A stretch of 64,000 nucleotides of DNA from an uncultured Muribaculaceae bacterium. GTDB taxonomy: Bacteria > Bacteroidota > Bacteroidia > Bacteroidales > Muribaculaceae. A program made the position numbers and the translations under genes. The notes beneath the pieces are model-generated. The model was not told where the DNA came from and made no database searches. It saw only the letters and a list, made by a program, of their open reading frames with translations. Of this stretch, positions 35,367 to 43,770 are shown piece after piece. Where the stretch lies: contig CAJOFM010000001.1 in the NCBI GenBank assembly GCA_905233915.1, positions 506,554 through 570,553 of the forward strand, given 5' to 3'. The stretch's first letter is position 1. Every line of letters begins with the position of its first letter.

Positions 35367-36335
35367 ATGTTCAAGCTTTTTGGATCACATAATAATTATT
35401 TGAGCACGCTGCTGACGATTGTTGCGGCGTGTCTCTTATCATCGTGTGGCACTGGCATTGAGGTGACTGAGCATGTCACCGACAAGGATGTTGATAAAGC
35501 CATATCCCAAAGTGACCAAAAGACACGTAACATTAACACTGCAGCCTTGCAGGCCTATGCCGATTCAGTCCCGGCTTGGAAAGCAGGAATTAAACGGCTT
35601 TGGGTCGCTGACAATCAGGCACGGTTGCTGTTTGATGGAGCCGGTAGCGGATTGGCTTCGATGCCCCTTGCTGGTCATGTGCTGGTATATGACGGCTATG
35701 ACACGGGGAGCATCTATGATAACCGCCAAACCGTCAACCTCAAGTTTGTGGATTCTGAATCTGGTGAACAGCTTGTTTATCGAACGGGCAAGACGCTGGC
35801 TGAATTTGGCAGCAATTTCTCAATCCCCATGTTGATAGACTTGGATATGGTGGATCATGTGGCTCGCCAGGTTGCGGGACGGGATTTCTATATTCGCACT
35901 CCAATCTGGTACAGTCGTGAGAATGAACAAATGGTAAATGGTCGCCACTTCATCAAGGTTCATGTCGATAGTGTCAAGCCCGGCAATGCTGTGATGCCGT
36001 TGCGCGTCCTGTTCACCACAATGGACACCCGTGAACAGGCGATGGTGTGGATGAACGCTTACTCGTCGGCCATGCCTGGACGGGATTTCACGGGCTTGTT
36101 TGATGTGAATGACCCTCATCTGCTCTATCCGACAATCACTGATAAGAATTGGGAATTGATTACCCTTTCCCGTGTAGTTGAGGGGATGACCAAAGAGGAG
36201 TGCCGCTTGGCACTTGGCAGTCCCAAGCGAATTAATCAAAATCCAGACCAATCGGGAATGCGCGAATACTGGTACTATGACGGTGGTTCATACTTGTATT
36301 TCGTCGATGGTCTGTTAAGTCAATTCAGGAGATAA
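35367..36335 (+). CDS. Lipoprotein with C-terminal SmpA/BamE-like segment
   Basis: A 322-residue protein whose N-terminal helix ends in a lipobox (AACLLSSCGTGIEV). The large middle domain is beta-rich (VYDGYDTGSIYDNRQTVNLK) and unassigned. The last 60 residues (VVEGMTKEECRLALGSPKRI, then REYWYYDGGSYLYFVDG) resemble the SmpA/OmlA (BamE-like) fold in which GMTkeev..lLG.P is the signature. It overlaps the following MBL gene by one base (TAATG). Function is unknown; an outer-membrane role is inferred from the lipobox and fold. Confidence 0.78.
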   Translation: MFKLFGSHNNYLSTLLTIVAACLLSSCGTGIEVTEHVTDKDVDKAISQSDQKTRNINTAALQAYADSVPAWKAGIKRLWVADNQARLLFDGAGSGLASMPLAGHVLVYDGYDTGSIYDNRQTVNLKFVDSESGEQLVYRTGKTLAEFGSNFSIPMLIDLDMVDHVARQVAGRDFYIRTPIWYSRENEQMVNGRHFIKVHVDSVKPGNAVMPLRVLFTTMDTREQAMVWMNAYSSAMPGRDFTGLFDVNDPHLLYPTITDKNWELITLSRVVEGMTKEECRLALGSPKRINQNPDQSGMREYWYYDGGSYLYFVDGLLSQFRR

Positions 36336-37105
36336 TGAATCTAACGACGCTGGAAATTGAGTTTCTCGGAACTGGCACATCAACGGGTGTGCCGATGTTG
36401 CGTTGCAAGTGTCCCGTGTGCATGAGCGCTGACCCTCGTGACAAGCGCTTACGCACCTCGGCCATCGTGCGCTATCAAGGTGCGCGCATCCTTATTGATT
36501 GCGGGCCAGATTTTCGCACTCAGATGTTGCGGGCCAGTGATGACAACCTTGATGCCGTTCTGCTCACGCACATCCATTTTGATCATGTGGCGGGGCTTGA
36601 CGACCTTCGTTCCTATTGCTTCGAGAAGCCGTTCCCGATTTATGCCCGCGCCGATGTAATGAGGGACTTGCACAACCGCATCCCTTATTGTTTCGCGGCT
36701 AACCCTTATCCCGGGGTACCACATTTTGAAGAGCACATCATCGACGATAAACCCTTTTTGGTTGAGGGGGTGCGTGTAGAGCCCATTCCGGTGATGCACT
36801 ATAAGTTGGCAATTTACGGTTTCCGTATCGGGCCGCTGGCCTATATTACTGATGCTAAAACGATTGCCGACGATGTGGTAAATAAACTAAAAGGAGTACC
36901 CTTGTTGGTTATTAACTCCCTGCGTCCTGGTGAGCACTTGTCCCACATGTGCCTGGAGGAGACGCTGGACATCATCGACAGGATAAAACCCGGCAAGGCT
37001 TATCTCATACACATGAGTGACATGATGGGGTTGCATGCGCAGTCACCATCGTTACTGCCCCAAGGCGTGGAACTGGCCTATGACGGATTAATTGTAAAGG
37101 TATAA
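36335..37105 (+). CDS. MBL-fold metallohydrolase (PhnP-like)
   Basis: A 256-residue metallo-beta-lactamase-fold hydrolase, closest in motifs to PhnP-like phosphodiesterases. FLGTGTSTGVPMLRCKCPVC carries the zinc-binding cysteines, followed by LIDCGPDFRTQML and the metal motif LTHIHFDHVAGLDDL (HxHxDH). A metal-bridging Asp is in YITDAKTIADDV, and the final His is in YLIHMSDMMGLH. The substrate, probably a cyclic nucleotide or phosphodiester, is unknown. Confidence 0.87.
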   Translation: MNLTTLEIEFLGTGTSTGVPMLRCKCPVCMSADPRDKRLRTSAIVRYQGARILIDCGPDFRTQMLRASDDNLDAVLLTHIHFDHVAGLDDLRSYCFEKPFPIYARADVMRDLHNRIPYCFAANPYPGVPHFEEHIIDDKPFLVEGVRVEPIPVMHYKLAIYGFRIGPLAYITDAKTIADDVVNKLKGVPLLVINSLRPGEHLSHMCLEETLDIIDRIKPGKAYLIHMSDMMGLHAQSPSLLPQGVELAYDGLIVKV

Positions 37106-37108
37106 GTC

Positions 37109-37546
37109 ATGCAGGAAGAGAATAAGATAACCGATATTAAACTTGTCAAGGGTGAGCAAACCTCAGGCCTCCAGTTCTTTGAGAGTCGGGTGCAGGCAGG
37201 ATTTCCCAGTCCCGCACAGAGCGAGTATGCCGAGAGTATCGACTTGAACCGCGCATTGATCACCAATCCTGCAGCTACTTTCTGTGCCCGTGTTATCGGC
37301 GACTCAATGGTCGATGCCGGGATTAACGAGGGCGACCTGCTCATCATTGACCGCTCGCTCAATCCGTGTGACGGCAATATCGCTGTGTGCTTTGTTGATG
37401 GCGAATTCACTGTCAAGCGCTTAAGCGTGCGTGACGACGGCATTTATCTTACTCCGGCCAATGCTGCCTTCCCTGAACTCAAGGTGGGCGAAGACAATAA
37501 TTTTGTGGTGTGGGGTGTTGTTTCCCACATTATCAAAAGGCTGTAA
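37109..37546 (+). CDS. S24 family peptidase, UmuD-like
   Basis: A 145-residue protein of the LexA/UmuD S24 group. A probable self-cleavage site lies in VQAGFPSPAQ (Ala-Gly), the catalytic Ser in RVIGDSMVDAGI and the Lys in FTVKRLSV. There is no N-terminal DNA-binding domain, so it matches UmuD, which is trimmed to UmuD' and supports the error-prone polymerase UmuC. No umuC follows; the next gene is an LtaS-like enzyme. It may work with a distant polymerase or have another partner. It starts 3 bases after the MBL gene. Confidence 0.85.
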   Translation: MQEENKITDIKLVKGEQTSGLQFFESRVQAGFPSPAQSEYAESIDLNRALITNPAATFCARVIGDSMVDAGINEGDLLIIDRSLNPCDGNIAVCFVDGEFTVKRLSVRDDGIYLTPANAAFPELKVGEDNNFVVWGVVSHIIKRL

Positions 37547-37561
37547 TACTTTTTTATTCCT

Positions 37562-39322
37562 GTGCGAGACAAGGTGGAACATACTAGCAATCGATATGGC
37601 ACAGTTTTTTTTGTGGCATGTGTGCTTGTTGCTGCTTGGCAATGCTTTGTAGTCGCGCTGGACACGCAACTGGGCGGATGGAGCCAACTGTTCCATGAGT
37701 GGCATGTTGTTGCTGTTTTTATCGCCAATACCCTGTTATTACTGTCCCCCAATTGGTTATTGCCTCGACGCTGGCGTTGGCTGGTGTGGATACCCCTGGC
37801 GTTGTTGACCTGCTGGTGCATGATTCAGGTGTGCTATTGCCGAGCCTATGACGACCTGATGCCGTGGCGCAGCCTCACGCTTACCGATAATGTGAATTCC
37901 ACATTGGCTTCGAGCACGATGGCATTGCTGCGATGGCGGGACTTGCTCATTGTGGTGCCTTTCCTTGTCTTGTTGTTGCCATGGAACCGAGTAGAAAAAT
38001 TCTTCAGCCGATTTCAAAGCAATGGAAGGATTAAGCCGTTTCTCATCACGCTGCTCACCTGCCTCGCTTTTGGCGCTATTGGTTACCTCGATGGTGACAC
38101 CAATTATGAGCGGCGTTTCCTGTACAACTTCAGCAACAGGACATACTTTGCCCGCAATGGTCTGATACCTTACACCTTGTTTACTTTGCATGATGAGCTT
38201 CGGGCTCATATTGTCACCGACGAGGAGCGGTCGATGGTACGCCGGTTCTTGGACGAAGATTGCCCGCATTACTCTGATAACCCCTATTGCAGCCAGCTGC
38301 AGCGCAACTTGGTCTTCATCATTGTGGAATCGTTGCACACGTGGCCCATTGGCATGGAAGTAGATGGCAAGGAAGTGACACCAGTGTTAAACCGGCTGGT
38401 GGCGGAGGATAGTGTTATCTATGCTCCTCATGTGCTCTTCCAGACGAGTCACGGGCATTCAAGTGACGCTCATTTTATCTACAATACAGGTCTTCTACCC
38501 CTGCGTGACGGTGTGGTGGCTGTGGGGCACGGCGATGGCCCATATCCATCTCTATCCCAGGCTCTCGATGGCTATGATTGCCGCGAGATTATCTGCACAC
38601 CTGGCATGAACTGGAATCAGACAATGACGGCCCGCACCTATGGTTTTGACACGCTCTACACCAGGGATGACCTTGCTGCCGACTTGAGCCGCAATGGCGG
38701 TATTGACGATGCAGCACTCACGGCCTTTGCCGCACGCCTGTTACCGCAACTGAGCCAGCCGTTTTTCCTCGAGATGGTGACCATGACGATGCATGCGCCC
38801 TATCAGGACGGCAAGGTCCCCGACACATGGATTACCGCGAGTGACACGCTCAATGCCGAGGCTCGTGTTTACCTTAATTGTGTACATCTGACCGATAGCT
38901 GCATCGGCGCTTTTGTCGATGCCTTGCATCAGCAGGATTTAGCGCGAAATACGGTGCTGGCCATTGTGAGCGACCACACTCAGATTTACCGTAACCGCAT
39001 CCTGGGTCGCACCGATTACGAGTTTGTCCCCGATGATTGGGGTATTCCCTTGATTATCGCGGGAGCCGATACTACATTACGCTATGATCCTGCCATTGGG
39101 CAAATTGATGTTTTTCCCACATTGTTGGATGTGATGGGTGCCAACCAATATCCATGGAAAGGCTTGGGATACAGTATCTTGAGATATCCCATCAAGGGAG
39201 CTATCCAGCCGCGCAACATGACGGTGATTGGCGACAGCACCAGTCTCACGCCACACCAATTCCGTGCATGGGACATCAGCCGGCTGCTCATTTATGACAG
39301 GGCAAATACCAGCTGGAAATAA
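37562..39322 (+). CDS. LtaS-like sulfatase-family membrane protein
   Basis: A 586-residue protein with four or five N-terminal membrane helices (residues 12-175) and a C-terminal alkaline phosphatase/sulfatase-fold domain (LVFIIVESLHTWPIGM, metal Glu at 256; SHGHSSDAHF at about 296-305; AIVSDHTQIYR with metal Asp/His). It belongs with LTA synthase-type phosphoglycerol or phosphoethanolamine transferases. The usual nucleophile Thr region (GxTSD) reads GHSSD here. The start codon is GTG. It probably decorates an envelope glycan or lipid; the acceptor is unknown. Only 19 bases separate its stop from the convergent comEC stop. Confidence 0.83.
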   Translation: MRDKVEHTSNRYGTVFFVACVLVAAWQCFVVALDTQLGGWSQLFHEWHVVAVFIANTLLLLSPNWLLPRRWRWLVWIPLALLTCWCMIQVCYCRAYDDLMPWRSLTLTDNVNSTLASSTMALLRWRDLLIVVPFLVLLLPWNRVEKFFSRFQSNGRIKPFLITLLTCLAFGAIGYLDGDTNYERRFLYNFSNRTYFARNGLIPYTLFTLHDELRAHIVTDEERSMVRRFLDEDCPHYSDNPYCSQLQRNLVFIIVESLHTWPIGMEVDGKEVTPVLNRLVAEDSVIYAPHVLFQTSHGHSSDAHFIYNTGLLPLRDGVVAVGHGDGPYPSLSQALDGYDCREIICTPGMNWNQTMTARTYGFDTLYTRDDLAADLSRNGGIDDAALTAFAARLLPQLSQPFFLEMVTMTMHAPYQDGKVPDTWITASDTLNAEARVYLNCVHLTDSCIGAFVDALHQQDLARNTVLAIVSDHTQIYRNRILGRTDYEFVPDDWGIPLIIAGADTTLRYDPAIGQIDVFPTLLDVMGANQYPWKGLGYSILRYPIKGAIQPRNMTVIGDSTSLTPHQFRAWDISRLLIYDRANTSWK

Positions 39323-39341
39323 AGCAACATTTCATCGAGTG

Positions 39342-41426
39342 TCATAGATTCTTCTTTGGTCGGGTTGAACTCATCTCGATGGCTCCGTCATGGGCCAAGG
39401 CGTGATAATTAATCCCTAAAGAGTCACATTCATGCAACAGCGACTCAAGTGTGGCGGGTTGAATAGCCCCTGATATGATAAGTTGATTAAAATCGTATAG
39501 TTCCCTCAATTTGGCAACAGTGCTATGGAAACGCTTGGTCACGATAATTTCGTCAAGTTGCATTTTGCTTCCTTTCGCCGTCATCTTTTTCCAGTTTCCT
39601 CGACCCACGGCAAGCAATCGGTGGCCTTGCAGATAGGCGAATGGCGGCTTGAACAGTACTCCATTCATCAGTGATGTCGTGTCATTACCCATCAGCGTCA
39701 TCTCGCCGATGCCGTGCCTGGCAAGAAATCCGCTATAGTAGCGACTTGCGGTTGCGACATCGGTTTCCTCGTCGTCGGGTGTCCACAGCCATGCTGAGCC
39801 GCCGTCATAATACATGACAGGGGTGGATGAAAACGAGTTGAACACGATGAGACCACGATGACTGGTGTTGACATTGAGCCACAATGAATGGGCAAGTAGC
39901 AGCGCTATGGCGCATCCAGCTGCAAGGAGGTATCGCAGGTTGTGGCGATATAACCACATAATAAGCAAGAGAAGAACTGCCATGCTGATGATAGTACCCA
40001 CAGCGCTCACATAGACGCCCTTGACATGAGAAACGTGACAAGCGCTTACTGTCGAAGCGGTCCAACGGATATAGTCGCTTATTGTATCGAGGCCCAGGTC
40101 AAGCAAGTGCCACTGCATGCCGGCAAGCGTAACTAGCAGAAACAGTGCGCCCAAGATCATGAATAGGGGTAATACAGGCATTACAAGCAAATTGGAAATC
40201 ACCGAGGCCCAAGAGACGATGTGGAAATAATGGGCTGTCAATGCCATAGTGGCAAGCATGGCGACAATTGACGTGAAGACCGTGGCTGTGATATAGTTAA
40301 CTGCTTTTAATCTGCTCTGGAAAGCCTTTGGAATTCTGCCGGCCAGCAGGATGGCACCCACAGTGATGAAACTTAACTGGAACCCCACGCTATACAATGC
40401 CGATGGACTGAACACGAGGATGGCAAGAGCGGCCATGCACAATGAGTTAAGAGGAACCGAGCGTCTGGAAAACATCACCGAGGCAAAGGCAAAACCGATC
40501 ATCACAGCTGAACGGACTACGCTAGGTGATAATCCAGTGAATACCGCAAACAGGGCAATGGATACCAGCGTGAGCACGAGGCGTAACTTCTGCTGTCGCA
40601 GGTAATCCAACGGGAACAGTAAAATCCATACAATTAGGGCGATTATGCCGACGTGAAGGCCACTCAGCGCCAGCACGTGGGCAATGCCAGCTGCCGAGAA
40701 CTCTTGTCTTGTCTCCTTGTCGATGGTTCCGGTTTCTCCCAGTAGCAGGGCAACGACAAGACGCTGGGCTGGGGCTGTGAGCCTTGAATTGTACACCTTG
40801 AGAGCCAGGTCGCGGCGGATATCTGTCATTCGGGTCAAGAGGGTAGGGTAATAGCCCGTTTTTTTCACTTGCCCAACAGGAATATGCTGCTGGTAGCGTA
40901 TGCCATGGCTGTCCCGCAACCAAGCGGCATAGTCCATCTCATAAGGATTTCCCAAATTGCCTACCTCGCTAAGCGCTGCTTTCCAAGCCACAATATCCCC
41001 TTCACGCAAAGTGTAGTCACAGCCGCGCGTACTGACCAGCACCTTGCACCGAGGCAAGTCTTTGTCATGCACATCAATGCCCAGGCGCATGGAGAAATCG
41101 GTGTAATCAAGTTGCGTAACCCTTCCTTGCAATACACGTTCAGTACGCTGCTCTACGGTTAATTTGGGAGGACAGTGAATGATAGCCGCCAGCCAACCTA
41201 AAGCCAGGGCCGCCACCGCGAGTGAGATGACGAGAACCGGTCTTAGTGTGAGTCTTTTTTCAGGAGTTTTGCTTTTATGATCAACGATGATATAGATGCA
41301 GGTAGCGGCTGCCAGTATCAGCATTGGCGCCCACCAGCAATGCCACAATCGGTGCACCATAATGCCAACGGCAAAAGGCGCCAGAAGGCGCAACGCCGGT
41401 ACCACTGTCCATGAATCTCTGTCCAC
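39342..41426 (-). CDS. ComEC/Rec2 family DNA uptake channel protein
   Basis: A 694-residue polytopic membrane protein. An N-terminal soluble domain (DUF4131-type, about 45-190) is followed by the competence domain with the family motif SAAGIAHVLALSGLHVGIIA and about ten helices. A C-terminal domain (from about 520) resembles the metallo-beta-lactamase-like region but lacks an obvious HxHxDH motif. ComEC carries single-stranded DNA across the inner membrane in natural transformation, and Bacteroidota keep it widely. It is 16 bases downstream of aroE. Confidence 0.88.
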   Translation of the reverse strand: MDRDSWTVVPALRLLAPFAVGIMVHRLWHCWWAPMLILAAATCIYIIVDHKSKTPEKRLTLRPVLVISLAVAALALGWLAAIIHCPPKLTVEQRTERVLQGRVTQLDYTDFSMRLGIDVHDKDLPRCKVLVSTRGCDYTLREGDIVAWKAALSEVGNLGNPYEMDYAAWLRDSHGIRYQQHIPVGQVKKTGYYPTLLTRMTDIRRDLALKVYNSRLTAPAQRLVVALLLGETGTIDKETRQEFSAAGIAHVLALSGLHVGIIALIVWILLFPLDYLRQQKLRLVLTLVSIALFAVFTGLSPSVVRSAVMIGFAFASVMFSRRSVPLNSLCMAALAILVFSPSALYSVGFQLSFITVGAILLAGRIPKAFQSRLKAVNYITATVFTSIVAMLATMALTAHYFHIVSWASVISNLLVMPVLPLFMILGALFLLVTLAGMQWHLLDLGLDTISDYIRWTASTVSACHVSHVKGVYVSAVGTIISMAVLLLLIMWLYRHNLRYLLAAGCAIALLLAHSLWLNVNTSHRGLIVFNSFSSTPVMYYDGGSAWLWTPDDEETDVATASRYYSGFLARHGIGEMTLMGNDTTSLMNGVLFKPPFAYLQGHRLLAVGRGNWKKMTAKGSKMQLDEIIVTKRFHSTVAKLRELYDFNQLIISGAIQPATLESLLHECDSLGINYHALAHDGAIEMSSTRPKKNL

Positions 41427-41442
41427 GAATCAAATGAATGTC

Positions 41443-42228
41443 TCAAATCTCAAAATCCTCTCTTGTCCAGATTTCATAGGAGTCGAAGGCCTGCAGCAAG
41501 AGCATTTCCAGGCCATTCTTGGTCTCGGCGCCATAACGGGCGGCATTCTTCATGAACAAGGTCTCCTCGGGGTTGTAGATTAGGTCATAGCACATGTGCT
41601 CACGGGTTAGGAATCGGTAGGGGAAGTCGGGGCACTTGTCGTTGTCAGGATATTTGCCTACGGGCGTGGCATTGATGATTAGTTTGTAAGAGGCAACCAT
41701 CGCACGCGTGATTTCCTCATAGATGAGCACATGCTCGCTCTTGCGTCTCGAAACCAGCTGTGCCTCGATGCCGTAGAGTTGAAGGGCCGTCCTGACCGCC
41801 TTGGCAGCACCGCCGGTGCCCAGTACCATCGCCTTGTCTCGCTGAGGTGTAAGGATGCTGGGCAAGGTTTTTCCAAAGCCCACCACATCGCTATTGTGTC
41901 CCCGCAGGTCCAGGAGTGAACCTGTATCCTTGTCACGGATGAAACGGATGACATTGACGGCACCGATTTTGCGGGCATCATCATCGATTGAGTCGAGTAG
42001 GGGAATAACGGCTTCCTTATAGGGCGCTGTCACGTTAAGGCCGTTGAGGTTGGGATACTCGGCGATGACGTTCATGAGCTGTCCGATGTCCTCAATCTCA
42101 AAGTTAATGTATCTGGCGTCGATACCCTCGGCCATGAATTTCTGGTTAAAAAACTCACGTGAGAAAGAGTGGACCAGCGGATAGCCGATCAAACCGTACA
42201 GATGCTTATAGGCAAGTGGAGATTTCAT
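41443..42228 (-). CDS. aroE: Shikimate dehydrogenase
   Basis: AroE (261 residues) reduces 3-dehydroshikimate with NADPH in aromatic amino acid synthesis. Substrate-binding residues are in YGLIGYPLVHSFSREFFNQK, LNVTAPYKEAVIPLLD (catalytic Lys) and RGHNSDVVGF, and the NADPH loop is LGTGGAAKAV. The frame is open to 42279, but that stretch contains the promoter, so the ATG at 42228 (MKSPLAYKHLYGLIG) is chosen. It heads a two-gene unit with comEC. Confidence 0.92.
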   Translation of the reverse strand: MKSPLAYKHLYGLIGYPLVHSFSREFFNQKFMAEGIDARYINFEIEDIGQLMNVIAEYPNLNGLNVTAPYKEAVIPLLDSIDDDARKIGAVNVIRFIRDKDTGSLLDLRGHNSDVVGFGKTLPSILTPQRDKAMVLGTGGAAKAVRTALQLYGIEAQLVSRRKSEHVLIYEEITRAMVASYKLIINATPVGKYPDNDKCPDFPYRFLTREHMCYDLIYNPEETLFMKNAARYGAETKNGLEMLLLQAFDSYEIWTREDFEI

Positions 42229-42250
42229 AACGATTGCAGTGATGTTGGCG

Positions 42251-42279
42251 CAAATGTAGTCACAAATCCTGTATTTCAA
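42251..42279 (-). promoter_or_regulatory. Promoter of aroE-comEC
   Basis: On the minus strand TTG (42279-42277), 18 bases, TACATTTG (42258-42251). The predicted leader is about 20 bases to the ATG at 42228, which rules out the longer reading frame. Confidence 0.6.
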
Positions 42280-42405
42280 GCCGATTAAGGTGAAAAAATG
42301 TTCAAAATGCGGTTTATAGGCACGATTTGGCGCTTATAAATGCCGCATTTCTATAAAAACAATGAAAAATAAATAATAAGCGAGCCCGCATTCAAGAAAA
42401 TGAAT

Positions 42406-42413
42406 TAATTTTG
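42406..42413 (+). promoter_or_regulatory. -7 box of the MCE gene promoter
   Basis: TAATTTTG matches TAnnTTTG and lies about 30 bases before the ATG at 42443. No clear -33 partner is seen. Confidence 0.5.
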
Positions 42414-42442
42414 CCTGTTGAAACCAAAACTAAAGGGAAAAG

Positions 42443-43345
42443 ATGAAGTTTTTCACCAAGAATGTTAAGATAGCGCTCACAGTGCTTGTGGGACTTGTAT
42501 TGCTGTATTGGGGTATCAATTACCTGAAAGGTATCAACCTGTTGACTCCCGCCAATTATTTCTATACCGAGGTAGATAGTGCCGAGGGGCTGCTTGAAGC
42601 CGCACCCATCACGGTGAACGGTTTTCAGGTGGGTCAAGTGCGGGAAATCAACTATGACTACCAGAAGAACAAGATTACCATCATGCTAGCCATGAACAAG
42701 GAGATGAAAGTTCCCGAAGGAAGCACAATCAATATGGTGTCAGGCCTCTTGGGCGGCACGTCGCTAGTGCTCAAGTTGGGAGATGGCCCTGCGATGAAGA
42801 CGGGTAGCTATATTCCCACTTCAGAGCTTCCTGGCTTGATGGACCACGTCACAGACAATGTCATGCCTATGGTCAGCGAGATGTTGCCTAAGGTCGATTC
42901 CATCATGTCCAATGTCAACGGCCTTACCAGCGACCCGGCGTTGCTGGCTGCCCTGGCAAGGCTTGACGGCATCACTCGCCAGTTGAACGCCAGTGCCCAG
43001 CAGATCACCATCCTCATGAACGGATTGAACCGCAGTGTGCCTGGTGTGATGAGCAACGTGAATGGCATCACCAGCAACCTGAATGGCGCTACCGGCAATA
43101 TCACCGATTTCTCGGCTACGCTTAAGCAAATGCCGCTGGACTCAACAATTCAGGCTTTGAATGCTACGCTTGCCAACCTGCAGTCTTTGTCACAACAGTT
43201 GAATGACAAAAACTCCAGCTTGGGCAAAATCATTAATGACCGTGAACTTTACGATAACGCCAATCATGCTATTGCCAGCCTTGACTCATTGCTCATGGAC
43301 ATCAAGGCCAACCCCAAGCGTTATATTAATGTGAAAGTGTTCTAA
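42443..43345 (+). CDS. MCE/MlaD family lipid-transport protein
   Basis: A 300-residue protein with one N-terminal helix (VKIALTVLVGLVLLYWGINY), an MCE domain (about 35-125; ITVNGFQVGQVREINYDYQK and VSGLLGGTSLVLKL) and a C-terminal helical region with repeated Asn/Gly-rich words (SNVNGITSNLNGATGNI). MlaD-type proteins form hexameric rings that carry phospholipids between membranes. The usual permease and ATPase partners (MlaE, MlaF) are not adjacent, so they must be elsewhere if present. Two hairpins follow the stop codon. Confidence 0.9.
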   Translation: MKFFTKNVKIALTVLVGLVLLYWGINYLKGINLLTPANYFYTEVDSAEGLLEAAPITVNGFQVGQVREINYDYQKNKITIMLAMNKEMKVPEGSTINMVSGLLGGTSLVLKLGDGPAMKTGSYIPTSELPGLMDHVTDNVMPMVSEMLPKVDSIMSNVNGLTSDPALLAALARLDGITRQLNASAQQITILMNGLNRSVPGVMSNVNGITSNLNGATGNITDFSATLKQMPLDSTIQALNATLANLQSLSQQLNDKNSSLGKIINDRELYDNANHAIASLDSLLMDIKANPKRYINVKVF

Positions 43346-43417
43346 CCAATGATAATCAGTCCACAGCCAATAAAACGGTATGCTGTCAGGGTCAAAAATG
43401 ACCCCTGAAATAACGTC

Positions 43418-43460
43418 AAAAAATGTCTATTTGGAATGAGTCTAAATAGACATTTTTTTT
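43418..43460 (+). terminator. Terminator of the MCE gene
   Basis: AAAAAATGTCTATTT (43418-43432) and AAATAGACATTTTTT (43444-43458) form a perfect 15-base stem ending in a T-run. A weaker hairpin, TCAGGGTCA with TGACCCCTGA, precedes it at 43386-43408. Confidence 0.85.
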
Positions 43461-43770
43461 AAAATTATCGTTTTCGGGATTTACAAAATCAAATCCTTGA
43501 AATACCAGCACTTTGCGGTGGGCATAGATTGGGCGGCTGGAACGTTGTAATTTTATTAAGATATTGATTTTCAATATAATACAAAACATTTTGTTATCAA
43601 AAATGTATGAAAAAACAGTGGATGTGATAACTCTTTGTTTTTCAATATCATTACACTTATAATGATATTTCCAAATTTTTTGAGCACTTTTTTTTATAAA
43701 AATATTGGGTGAAATTTGTACTGCAAAAAGCACTTATAAGAAGAACCATTACTAAGAAATATTTAAGAGA
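43461..43770 (+). promoter_or_regulatory. dnaA leader with clustered dyad symmetries
   Basis: This 310-base AT-rich region holds no gene. It contains three hairpin-forming dyads: ATATTGA/TCAATAT (43561-43577), ACATTTTG/CAAAAATGT (43586-43606, one bulge) and a perfect 10-base pair AATATCATTA/TAATGATATT (43644-43669). A near -7 box GAAATTTG occurs at about 43711. No exact DnaA box (TTATNCACA) was found. It probably controls dnaA; a role in replication start is not supported. Confidence 0.5.

Noticed and set aside
42229..42279. 17-residue N-terminal extension of AroE
   Set aside because: The stretch contains the predicted promoter (TTG and TACATTTG), and AroE homologues begin near the chosen Met.
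43346..43770. Replication origin upstream of dnaA
   Set aside because: The region is AT-rich with dyads, but no TTATNCACA box or cluster of near matches was found, and dnaN/recF are not adjacent. Position next to dnaA alone is not enough.
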